DNA from: Candidatus Zhuqueibacterota bacterium
Lineage (GTDB): Bacteria; Electryoneota; RPQS01
Assembly (NCBI GenBank): GCA_003818605.1
Contig: RPQS01000037.1
Span: 1-37,367 of the forward strand
Length of the DNA stretch: 37,367 nt
Reading direction: 5' to 3'
Shown here: positions 1 to 7,847 of the stretch, in pieces
How positions within the stretch are numbered: position 1 is the first letter of the stretch
How the letters are laid out: the number at the start of each line of letters is the position of its first letter
The notes under the pieces: model-generated
Database searches by the model: none
What the model was told of the DNA's origin: nothing
The model's input: only the letters and a program-made list of their open reading frames with translations
Program-made: the position numbers and the translations under genes

Positions 1-1
1 A

Positions 2-1756
2 GGCGGTCCCGGCGTGATGGCGACGGACGCTTTAATCGCGGCGAACGGTATTCCTGCCAAACTTTCGGAAGAAACGCTGGCAAAGCTGGATGAAAATCTG
101 CCACCCGCATGGTCACACGGCAATCCGGTGGACGTGCTGGGCGACGCGAGATCGAAGCGGATCGAGAAAGCGGCGCAAATCGTTTTGGAAGATCGCGGAG
201 TAGACGCGCTGCTGACCATTCTCACTCCGCAGGCGATGACGAATCCGACGGCGGCGGCGAAAGCCTTGGGGAAGCTGGCGGCCACGACATCAAAACCGCT
301 GCTGGCCGCTTGGCTGGGCGGACGGAGTATGCGCGAGGCGATGCCGATTCTGACCGATGCGGGCATTGCAGCTTATCACACACCGGAACAGGCGATCCGC
401 GCTTTCATGACGCTGGTGGCCTATTCGCGCAATCTGGAATCGCTGTATGAGACTCCACGGGATATTCCGATTGAGTTTTCGCTGGATCGCACGGAAATCC
501 GGTCACGATTTTTAGATAAACTGACCGCGCAGGGACCAACCCTATCCGAAGATCTCTCCAAATCTCTGCTGGATTCCTATGGAATCCACACGGTAAAACC
601 ACATCCGGCGACGACGGCGGACGAAGCCGCGCAAATTGCCGCGCGCATCGGGTATCCAGTCGTGCTGAAAATTCACTCACCGGACATCACGCATAAGAGC
701 GACGTGGGCGGAGTCGCGCTCGATTTGGAAAACGAGAGCATGGTTCGCTCCGCATTCGAGCGCATGCTGTCCCGCGCCCGTCTGGAACGTCCTGACGCGC
801 GATTCAGCGGAGTGACCGTGCAATCCATGATTCAGGCGCGCGACGCCGTGGAGATGATTGCGGGAATCAAGAAGGATCCGGTGTTCGGCACGGTGATGCT
901 GACGGGAATGGGCGGAGTCACCGCTGAATTATTGGGCGACCGTTCTTTGGGATTTCCTCCGCTCAACGAACGATTGGCGCTACGCATGCTGGAGTCCCTG
1001 AAGATGTGGCCGCTTTTAAACGGCTATCGCGGACGCAAAGCAGTCAATGTCAACCGGCTGGTGGAAGCGTTAATCCGGTTGTCCTATTTGGCCGCCGATT
1101 TTCCGGAGATTGCCGAGTTGGACATCAATCCGCTGCTGGTCACTCCGGACGACGTCATTGCGCTGGACGCGCGCATTATTCTGGACGAGAACGCTATCGG
1201 CAAAGAGGCCGAACCGTACTCGCATCTTGCACTGGTACCGTATCCGGAGAAATTCGTCTCGACCGTAAAACTAAAGGACGGCACGGAGATTACGTTCCGC
1301 CCGATCCGACCCGAAGACGAACCGCTGTGGATGGATTTGCTGGGGAGCTGTTCGCGCGAATCCATTTATTCGAGATTCCGATACGCGTTCCATTGGCAAT
1401 CGCATCAGGTGGCGGTTCGCTATTGCTATATTGACTATGACCGGGAGATTGCGATTGTCGCCGAAACGAACATAGACGGGAAGCGCACACTGTGCGGCAT
1501 AGGCCGTTTGGTGGCCGATCCCGATCATGAATCCGTGGAATATGCCGTGCTGATTGCCGATGCCTGGCAGAAGAAGGAACTGGGCAGCATGCTCACGGAC
1601 TATTGCTACGAGATTGCGAAGAAGTGGAAGCTGAAACGCTTCGTTGCGCAGACAACGACCGATAACCGCCCGATGATTTCGGTTTTCCAAAAGCGCGGAT
1701 TCAGTTTAACCGTGGACGACGACTCAACGGTGGACGTGGTGAAGGAGATCGAGTAG
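2..1756 (+). CDS. Acyl-CoA synthetase (ADP-forming) / GNAT acetyltransferase fusion, 5' end outside window
   Basis: This is the C-terminal two thirds of a Pat/ACD-type fusion protein. The frame is open to the left edge; reading from base 2 gives GGPGVMATDA, which matches the core motif of the CoA-ligase domain, so the GTG at 14 is not the start. Numbering from that GTG, the rest of the CoA-ligase domain runs to about residue 145. An ATP-grasp domain follows (about 165-395), with SPDITHKSDVGGV carrying the conserved histidine H227. A GNAT domain fills about 415-575, with an acetyl-CoA loop around QKKELGSML, where the usual first glycine of GLG is Glu. Family members either make acetate and ATP from acetyl-CoA or acetylate protein lysines (Pat). 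The decisive ligase-domain histidine would lie upstream of the window, so the two roles cannot be separated here. The next gene starts 144 bp downstream. Confidence 0.88.
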   Translation, partial: GGPGVMATDALIAANGIPAKLSEETLAKLDENLPPAWSHGNPVDVLGDARSKRIEKAAQIVLEDRGVDALLTILTPQAMTNPTAAAKALGKLAATTSKPLLAAWLGGRSMREAMPILTDAGIAAYHTPEQAIRAFMTLVAYSRNLESLYETPRDIPIEFSLDRTEIRSRFLDKLTAQGPTLSEDLSKSLLDSYGIHTVKPHPATTADEAAQIAARIGYPVVLKIHSPDITHKSDVGGVALDLENESMVRSAFERMLSRARLERPDARFSGVTVQSMIQARDAVEMIAGIKKDPVFGTVMLTGMGGVTAELLGDRSLGFPPLNERLALRMLESLKMWPLLNGYRGRKAVNVNRLVEALIRLSYLAADFPEIAELDINPLLVTPDDVIALDARIILDENAIGKEAEPYSHLALVPYPEKFVSTVKLKDGTEITFRPIRPEDEPLWMDLLGSCSRESIYSRFRYAFHWQSHQVAVRYCYIDYDREIAIVAETNIDGKRTLCGIGRLVADPDHESVEYAVLIADAWQKKELGSMLTDYCYEIAKKWKLKRFVAQTTTDNRPMISVFQKRGFSLTVDDDSTVDVVKEIE

Positions 1757-1789
1757 AATACGCTAAAAGACTGAAGGACTACTCGACGG

Positions 1790-1816
1790 GGCAGGCGAAG
1801 CCACCGGGTGCCTGCC
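1790..1816. other. Inverted repeat downstream of the ACD/GNAT gene
   Basis: GGCAGGC (1790-1796) can pair with GCCTGCC (1810-1816) across a 13-nt loop, 34 bp after the stop codon. It could slow 3' decay or help termination, but the nearest T-run (about 1837-1841) is too far for a standard intrinsic terminator. Function is inferred only. Confidence 0.3.
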
Positions 1817-1846
1817 GCCGCGACCAAACTCCCCCCTTTTTATTTC

Positions 1847-1863
1847 CCCCACAAAGTGTGGGG
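1847..1863. other. Short perfect hairpin upstream of the peptidase gene
   Basis: CCCCACA (1847-1853) and TGTGGGG (1857-1863) form a perfect 7-bp stem with a 3-nt loop, 37 bp before the peptidase start. It is preceded by T-rich sequence and followed by AAAA rather than T's, so it does not look like a terminator for the plus strand. It may be a structured leader or operator, or chance. Confidence 0.3.
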
Positions 1864-1900
1864 AAAAGAGAAAGCACGTGTTTAAAATACTGGAGCGAAC

Positions 1901-3301
1901 ATGAGAAGTTTTGTTTTTTTCGTTCTTGCATGCAGTTTATTTATTGCGGGAAGCGCATCGGCTAAGGAGCCGGAAGGCGGATTGACGCCGTCGCAAGTTC
2001 AAGCATTGCTGGATGCCGTGAAGATGGATGCGGCAACGCGCACGGCGATCAACGCGGTCACCAATAACGATCCGCGAGATCTGGCATTGAACCGCGAGAA
2101 AGCCGCCGTCCGCGACGACATTTTTTCGTTTTCGCTGCCCACGAAAGGAATGACTGATCAGGAAAAGAGCGGCCGCTGCTGGATGTTTGCGGGGCTGAAT
2201 CTGCTGCGGCACGACGTCATCAAGCGGTACAAGCTGGACGACTTCGAGCTGTCGCAAAGCTATATTGCCTTCTGGGATCACGTGGAAAAATGCAATACGT
2301 TTCTGGAGTTCATCATTGACACGCGGCAGCGGGACATTTTAGACCGCGAAGTGGATCACATGCTGGATGAACCGGTATCCGACGGCGGGTACTGGGGCTA
2401 CGTGGTCAATCTGGTTGAGAAATACGGCGTGGTACCGAAGAAATTCATGCAGGAGACCAAGAGTTCCGCTTCGACGTCGCGGATGGATTACATCTTAAAT
2501 ACGATGCTGCGGCGCGACGCGGCGGTATTACGGGATATGGCGGCCAAAGGCAAAGCCGTAGCCGATCTTCGCAGCGAGAAAATGCGCATGATGGCAGACA
2601 TCACGCGCGTCTTGGTGATTAATTACGGCGAGCCGCCAACGCGGTTTGAGTGGCGCGTGAAGAGCGACAGCGGAACGGTCAGCGAAGCGAAGATTTATAC
2701 GCCGCAGGAATTTTACCATCAGGTGGTCGGAATCACGTTGAGCGATTACGTATCACTGGCCAGCTACCCGATTCATCCGTTCGACAAAAATTACTCGATT
2801 AATCTGACAAGGTCTATGGCGGATAAGCCGGATATTTCCTTTGTCAACGTAGATGTGAAGCAACTCAAGGCTTTGACGCTGAAGGCTCTGTTGGACAGCA
2901 ATCGCATATGGTTTGGCTGCGATATGGGCCATGACGTGAACAGCAAGCTGGGCTTGATGATGAAAGGGCTGTACGACTACGAAGCGCTGTTCGGAGTGCC
3001 GCTGACAATGACGAAGCAGCAGCGGCTCGATTACCGGCACAGCTCCAGCAATCACTCGATGGTGTTCACCGGAGTGGACATGGCCGACGGCAAGCCCGCG
3101 CGCTGGCAGGTTGAAAACAGTTGGGGGAAAGACGCCGGCGATGACGGTTTCTTCACGATGACCGACGAGTGGTTTGACGAGTACGTACTGAACGCCATCC
3201 TACCCAAGAAGTATCTTCCGGACCATCTGTTAGCCGTTCTCCAGCAGTCGCCCACGCCGCTTCCGGTATGGGATCCCTCCTGGCAGTCTTTGCGGTGGTG
3301 A
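1901..3301 (+). CDS. Exported C1B-family cysteine aminopeptidase (bleomycin hydrolase/PepC-like)
   Basis: Papain-like C1B peptidase that trims peptides from the N-terminus. The catalytic residues are all visible: Q87 and C93 in QEKSGRCWMFAG, H385 in SSNHSMVFTG, and N406 in QVENSWG. The length of 466 aa fits the family (about 445-455 aa) plus an N-terminal extension. Residues 1-21 (MRSFVFFVLACSLFIAGSASA) form a standard signal peptide with an Ala-x-Ala-type cleavage site, so the enzyme should be exported, whereas textbook PepC and bleomycin hydrolase are cytosolic. The start is supported by GGAG a few bases upstream of the ATG. A lipid kinase gene follows 36 bp later, probably in the same transcript although functionally unrelated. 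Family assignment is firm; the natural substrate is unknown. Confidence 0.9.
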   Translation: MRSFVFFVLACSLFIAGSASAKEPEGGLTPSQVQALLDAVKMDAATRTAINAVTNNDPRDLALNREKAAVRDDIFSFSLPTKGMTDQEKSGRCWMFAGLNLLRHDVIKRYKLDDFELSQSYIAFWDHVEKCNTFLEFIIDTRQRDILDREVDHMLDEPVSDGGYWGYVVNLVEKYGVVPKKFMQETKSSASTSRMDYILNTMLRRDAAVLRDMAAKGKAVADLRSEKMRMMADITRVLVINYGEPPTRFEWRVKSDSGTVSEAKIYTPQEFYHQVVGITLSDYVSLASYPIHPFDKNYSINLTRSMADKPDISFVNVDVKQLKALTLKALLDSNRIWFGCDMGHDVNSKLGLMMKGLYDYEALFGVPLTMTKQQRLDYRHSSSNHSMVFTGVDMADGKPARWQVENSWGKDAGDDGFFTMTDEWFDEYVLNAILPKKYLPDHLLAVLQQSPTPLPVWDPSWQSLRW

Positions 3302-3337
3302 TATTCGACTCTGCATTCCCACGAGGAGATACGATTC

Positions 3338-4291
3338 ATGCCGGATGACTGCATTCCCCGCAAAGTACGCGCGCTGATCAATCCGCGTTCCGGTCCCTAT
3401 TTTTATCGCCGGGAAGTGTTGAACTATTTACACGCGGAATGGGACAGGGACGGGATTGAATTCGATCATCAGGAAAGCGAAAATCCGTCCGACGGCAAGG
3501 CGAAGGCGCTGCAAGCCGCGGCCGACGGCGTGGATACCTTGCTTGTTTGCGGCGGCGACGGGATCGTCAACACGGTCGGCGCGGAATTGATCGGATCGGA
3601 CATCGCGCTGGGCGTTATTCCCTTAGGCAGCGGGAACGGATTCGCGCGGCACTTCGGCATTCCGATGCATCCGCGTCAGGCGTGCCGCTCTCTAAAAAAC
3701 GGCGTTCGCAAGCGTATTGACGTGGGCATCGCCTCGGGCCGTCCGTTTTTCGTGACGTGCGGACTGGCGTGGGAAGCGGAGTTAGTCAAAGGCTATGAGC
3801 AGATGCTGATTCGCGGCACGTTTTCGTACGTGTTCTCGGGCTTGCTGCGTTTTTTCATGTTCAAGCCGCAGGATCATCATTTGATCGTAGACGGAGAGCA
3901 CGAGGACATCCGGCGGCCGCTGCTGCTGACGATTGCGAATTTAACTCAGTACGGCGGCGGAGCGCGGATCGCGCCGCGCGCGCGGCACGACGACGGAGTG
4001 CTGAAGCTGATTGCCATTCAACATCAAGACGCACTTAAGCAATTGCCGCAGATTTACCGATTGTTCGACGGAACCATTGAATCCATGAGCGGCATTCGCA
4101 CGTGGGATTTCCGGACGCTGGTCGTGGAACGAGAGCGGGCGGAAGCCATTCAGGTAGACGGCGAACTCCATGAAGTGGAGAAGGATTTTATGGTGGAGGT
4201 TCTGCCGCAGTCGCTGGAGGTGATCGTACCGTCATCGGTTCCGCAGCACAGAAGATTCTGGCCATTAGCCACCGGGATCAACCATAAGTGA
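3338..4291 (+). CDS. Diacylglycerol kinase-type lipid kinase (YegS/BmrU/LCB5-like)
   Basis: ATP-dependent lipid kinase of the DAGK catalytic family, expected to phosphorylate diacylglycerol, phosphatidylglycerol or a sphingoid-type base at the inner membrane face. The nucleotide-binding GGDG lies at residues 72-75 (VCGGDGIVNTV) and the second conserved loop PLGSGNGFAR around 96-104. A C-terminal beta-sandwich ends with IQVDGELHE, typical of the family. The 317-aa length is normal. The start is supported by GAGGAG about 10 bp upstream. There is no transmembrane segment or signal peptide. It follows the peptidase by 36 bp and is closed by the terminator at 4326. The substrate cannot be predicted from the sequence. 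Confidence 0.9.
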   Translation: MPDDCIPRKVRALINPRSGPYFYRREVLNYLHAEWDRDGIEFDHQESENPSDGKAKALQAAADGVDTLLVCGGDGIVNTVGAELIGSDIALGVIPLGSGNGFARHFGIPMHPRQACRSLKNGVRKRIDVGIASGRPFFVTCGLAWEAELVKGYEQMLIRGTFSYVFSGLLRFFMFKPQDHHLIVDGEHEDIRRPLLLTIANLTQYGGGARIAPRARHDDGVLKLIAIQHQDALKQLPQIYRLFDGTIESMSGIRTWDFRTLVVERERAEAIQVDGELHEVEKDFMVEVLPQSLEVIVPSSVPQHRRFWPLATGINHK

Positions 4292-4325
4292 GCAGCGCCG
4301 GATACAGCGCATTCAAGAGAACAGA

Positions 4326-4352
4326 CCCCGCAAGAATTTTGCGGGGTTTTCT
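4326..4352 (+). terminator. Rho-independent terminator after the lipid kinase gene
   Basis: CCCCGCAA (4326-4333) pairs perfectly with TTGCGGGG (4339-4346) across a 5-nt loop and is followed by TTTTCTTT. This is a textbook intrinsic terminator ending the plus-strand transcript that carries the lipid kinase. The next promoter candidate begins only about 10 bp later. Confidence 0.9.
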
Positions 4353-4360
4353 TTATCATA

Positions 4361-4389
4361 TTGACTTTACCGGATTGTTGTAATACTAT
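4361..4389 (+). promoter_or_regulatory. Candidate sigma70-type promoter for the subtilase gene
   Basis: TTGACT (4361-4366), a 17-bp spacer and TACTAT (4384-4389) lie directly behind the preceding terminator. This would give a leader of about 75 nt before the subtilase ATG at 4470. The match is by eye (5/6 and 4/6 to the consensus). Confidence 0.5.
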
Positions 4390-4469
4390 TTGTATGCGGA
4401 GCGTACTCTTTCGGCCGCGGCGGCATCTCGCGCCGCAGCTGAAGCAACAAGATACGAAGGAGAGCTTTT

Positions 4470-7400
4470 ATGCTTAAGAGAAACCGGAGCTTGCTGGTCC
4501 TTTTAGTCACCCTGATCGGGTTTTGCGGCGGGACACAGGCATTGGCTTTGGAGAACGTCATCCACCTCACGACGGGAGACATCCGGCCGCTTGAGGATCG
4601 GAGCGAATTGGTTTTCGCTTCGGAGCAAGCAACTTCAGAAACGAAAGTGCACGGTCTTGCTCAGTTCTATACGAATCCCAACGATACGGAACGAGCGAGA
4701 CTGCGGAACGCAGGATTGGAACTTTTAGAGCCGATTCCGGAAAACGCCTGGCTGGTCAGCCTAAGCAAACCGCTGTCCGCCGAGCAGTTGAAGACTCTCG
4801 GCGTTCGCTGGGGGAAAACGCTATCCGCCGCCGACAAGCTGCATCCGCGCGTGAAGCGCGGCGAATTCGGCGCATGGGCAAAATACAAGGACGGCAAGGT
4901 TATCGTCGGCGTTCGTCTTTTCGCGGACATACCGGCAGCGACTGGAAACGATCTGGCCGCCGCAGCCGGAGCGGAAACCGGAGACTATATCGAATCGGTC
5001 AACACGTGGATCATGGCGATTGATCCGGCGATGATCGAATTCATCGCGGGATACGAAGCCGTCGAGTGGATAGACATCATACCGCCGCCGCTGACTCCGA
5101 TCAATAACGTGGGCAGACAAGTGGTCGGCGCAAACACGGTCCAAGCGGCTCCGTACGGACTTGACGGCAGCGGAATCACGGTTTGCGTCTATGACGGCGG
5201 CATGGTGGACAACACTCACAGCGATTTCAGCGGCCGCGTGACTTTAGGCGAAGCCGGAGACGCGGCGGATCATCCGACGCACGTAGCCGGTTCGGTGGGA
5301 GGCGACGGAACGCTCTCGGGGGGACAATATCGCGGCATGGCACCCGGCTGCGCTATCGTGTCGTACCAGTATGAGGCTTGCGATCCGTACTGCCTCTACA
5401 ATAGCCCGCAGGACATCGCCGCCAACTATCAACAAGCGCGCAACGTGCATGGAGCAGATCTGACCACGAATTCCATCGGATCCAATACCGCGGCGAACGA
5501 GTACGACTGCGCTTGGGAAGGCGATTACGAATTAGTATCGCAGCTTTTGGACAATATCGTTCGCGGCAGTTTGGGGAGTCCATATACGGTCGTGTTCGCC
5601 GCCGGAAATGAGCGCGGGTACGAAACCTGCGGTACAACCTATTCCACGCTGGGCGTGCCGGGAGCCGCGAAAAACATCATCACGGTGGGCGCAACGGAAG
5701 ACAACGACGCCATGACGGACTTTTCATCATGGGGGCCAACGGACGACGGACGGATTAAACCGGAAGTCTGCGCGCCGGGATCCGGAATTTATAGCACGAT
5801 CCCGGGCAATTATTACGGCGGGATGAGCGGGACATCCATGGCCACTCCCATCACGAGCGGCTGCATCGCTCTCATGCTGGAGCAATTTTCACTCTCGTAT
5901 CCCGCGCTGACTCCGCTTCCTTCCACCATCAAAGCCCTTTTAATCAACACGGCTGTAGATTTGGGAAACACGGGGCCGGACTATGTCTTCGGCTTCGGGC
6001 GAATCAACGTTCAGGCCACTGTGGATGGGATAATCGCGGGGCACTTTTTAGAGGACGAGTTGAGTTCAGGCGAGACTAACAACCATACCGTGACGGTTGC
6101 ATCCGGCACTTCAACTCTGCGCATTTCCCTGTCCTGGATGGATCCGTCGGCCACACCCTTAGCGGATCCGGCGCTGGTGAACGATCTCGATCTTACCGTG
6201 GTTTCGCCGGGCAGCACAACCTACTTCCCCTTCATATTAAATCCGGCTAATCCTTCCGCCGCCGCCACCACGGGAATAGATCACCGGAACAACTCAGAAC
6301 AGATTGTGATCGCGAATCCCGCGGCAGGCGAATGGACGATTCACGTTTCGTCCACGAGTATTCCCTCCGGCCCGCAGAGTTATTCTGTCGCCGCGAGCCA
6401 GTCCATACTGCCCGGTTACGGATGGGTGACGGGCACGGTCACCGATGTGTCTACGATGCTGCCGATCAACGGCGTAATCGTGAGAAATCCCGCCGGATCA
6501 CAGAGTATGACCACGGCATCCGATGGAAAGTATCAGCTCTATCTGCCTTCGACACTGCTGACACTGGAGTATTCAGCTTTCGGGTATCAGACATCCAGCG
6601 AAAATGTATCAGCGCCGGATCACGGCATTCTGGTGCGCGATAAAAGTCTCACAACGCAGCCGACGGCATCGCTTTTCGGTTATGTATACGATCAGAGCGG
6701 CACGGTGGTATCCGGAGCGGAAATCACGGCGATGGGTACGCCTCTACCATCGGTGTCCAGCGGGATAGACGGTTTTTATTCGCTCAACCTGCCGGTCGGA
6801 GCAACATATTCCGTTAAGGCCGCTTCGACCGGCTACGGAGCCGAGCAGAAGTTCGTATACTTCTCCGGGTCGGCACACGTTGATTTTCATTTATACACAC
6901 TTGTGGCCTGCTACGACTTTGAAAGCGGAGACCAAGGCTGGGCACGAGCTACGGGCGACAACGCGACGTCCGGATTGTGGGGACGATTGAATCCGACAGC
7001 CACGTACAACGGCTCCTCCATCTGTCAACCCGAAGACGATCATACCTCCGGAACCGGAGTGTATTGTTTTGTCACTGACGGACGAGCGGGAAGCTCCATC
7101 GGGAGTTACGATGTAGACGGCGGGAAAACCACTCTCTTGTCCCCGACGTGGAATCTATCGGGATACAGCCGAGCCATGCTGGATCTGTGGTCATGGTATT
7201 CCAACGACGAAGGAGACACCCCCGGTCAGGATACGTTCGTGGTAGACGTCAGTTCCGATGGAGGAACCAGTTGGATTCGACTGTTCAACACGCTGTCGAG
7301 TTGGGAATACTGGCAGAATATGGTCATTCCGTTGGAAGATTATATTCCGCTGACGGCAAGTGTACGCGTGCGCATCATCGCGCAAGACCAAACTCCCGGT

Positions 7401-7679
7401 TCGATTGTGGAGGCTGCCGTAGACGATATCTGCGTCTCTGGAGCTTTACTGTATGCACCACAGCCCGTCAGCAATTTGACCATCTCCGCAAACGGAAACG
7501 ATATTCGTCTGCAATGGCTGCCGTCCGCCGACGCCGTACGGTACCGGATTGAACGAGCCGATAGTTTTTCAGGTTCGTATCTACCGATGGACAGCGTGAA
7601 CGCGGGCACGACGAGTTACGTAGCCGTGGATGCCCTCAATGCAGATCAGGCCTTTTATCATGTTCTGGCGATCAATTGA
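4470..7679 (+). CDS. Exported KP-43-like subtilase (S8 serine protease) with C-terminal accessory domains
   Basis: Large secreted serine endoprotease, 1069 aa. Residues 1-26 form a signal peptide ending TQALA. A propeptide-like region extends to about 205. The peptidase S8 domain (about 230-520) carries D242 (VCVYDGG), H271 (HPTHVAGS), oxyanion N380 (AAGNERG) and nucleophile S456 (GGMSGTSMATP). The following beta-barrel (about 524-645), with SWMDPSA and LVNDLDLTV, resembles the KP-43 subtilases. Then come two carboxypeptidase-regulatory-like repeats (about 649-730 and 732-808), a MAM or immune-inhibitor-A-like domain beginning CYDFESGDQGW (about 811-990), and a final fibronectin-type module (about 995-1069). 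No type IX sorting tail follows it. AAGGAG precedes the ATG at good spacing. Probable role: extracellular protein degradation; its secretion route past the inner membrane is unknown. Confidence 0.93.
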   Translation: MLKRNRSLLVLLVTLIGFCGGTQALALENVIHLTTGDIRPLEDRSELVFASEQATSETKVHGLAQFYTNPNDTERARLRNAGLELLEPIPENAWLVSLSKPLSAEQLKTLGVRWGKTLSAADKLHPRVKRGEFGAWAKYKDGKVIVGVRLFADIPAATGNDLAAAAGAETGDYIESVNTWIMAIDPAMIEFIAGYEAVEWIDIIPPPLTPINNVGRQVVGANTVQAAPYGLDGSGITVCVYDGGMVDNTHSDFSGRVTLGEAGDAADHPTHVAGSVGGDGTLSGGQYRGMAPGCAIVSYQYEACDPYCLYNSPQDIAANYQQARNVHGADLTTNSIGSNTAANEYDCAWEGDYELVSQLLDNIVRGSLGSPYTVVFAAGNERGYETCGTTYSTLGVPGAAKNIITVGATEDNDAMTDFSSWGPTDDGRIKPEVCAPGSGIYSTIPGNYYGGMSGTSMATPITSGCIALMLEQFSLSYPALTPLPSTIKALLINTAVDLGNTGPDYVFGFGRINVQATVDGIIAGHFLEDELSSGETNNHTVTVASGTSTLRISLSWMDPSATPLADPALVNDLDLTVVSPGSTTYFPFILNPANPSAAATTGIDHRNNSEQIVIANPAAGEWTIHVSSTSIPSGPQSYSVAASQSILPGYGWVTGTVTDVSTMLPINGVIVRNPAGSQSMTTASDGKYQLYLPSTLLTLEYSAFGYQTSSENVSAPDHGILVRDKSLTTQPTASLFGYVYDQSGTVVSGAEITAMGTPLPSVSSGIDGFYSLNLPVGATYSVKAASTGYGAEQKFVYFSGSAHVDFHLYTLVACYDFESGDQGWARATGDNATSGLWGRLNPTATYNGSSICQPEDDHTSGTGVYCFVTDGRAGSSIGSYDVDGGKTTLLSPTWNLSGYSRAMLDLWSWYSNDEGDTPGQDTFVVDVSSDGGTSWIRLFNTLSSWEYWQNMVIPLEDYIPLTASVRVRIIAQDQTPGSIVEAAVDDICVSGALLYAPQPVSNLTISANGNDIRLQWLPSADAVRYRIERADSFSGSYLPMDSVNAGTTSYVAVDALNADQAFYHVLAIN

Positions 7680-7790
7680 CCACGGGCTTTAGATTCCGGC
7701 CGTGTTGCGCGATCCTTCCGAAAACATCAGGACAAGCCATAACCCGGCCAGCGCTGAACCGATAAAAATCGCCGTCAAGGAATAAGAGTG

Positions 7791-7822
7791 GAAAGGGCCG
7801 GTGACTGTTCACCGGCCCTTTC
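7791..7822. terminator. Long palindrome between convergent genes, probable bidirectional terminator
   Basis: GAAAGGGCCGGTGA (7791-7804) and TCACCGGCCCTTTC (7809-7822) form a perfect 14-bp stem with a 4-nt loop. It sits in the 168-bp gap between the 3' ends of the subtilase and the heparinase-like gene. The flanks lack a long T-run, so termination is inferred from strength and position. Confidence 0.7.
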
Positions 7823-7847
7823 TATGTCCCGCTCGCTATAGCGATCA

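Noticed and set aside
1847-1863. Hairpin as terminator of the ACD/GNAT gene
   Set aside because: It is followed by A's, not T's, on the plus strand and sits close to the next start; kept only as an unexplained inverted repeat.
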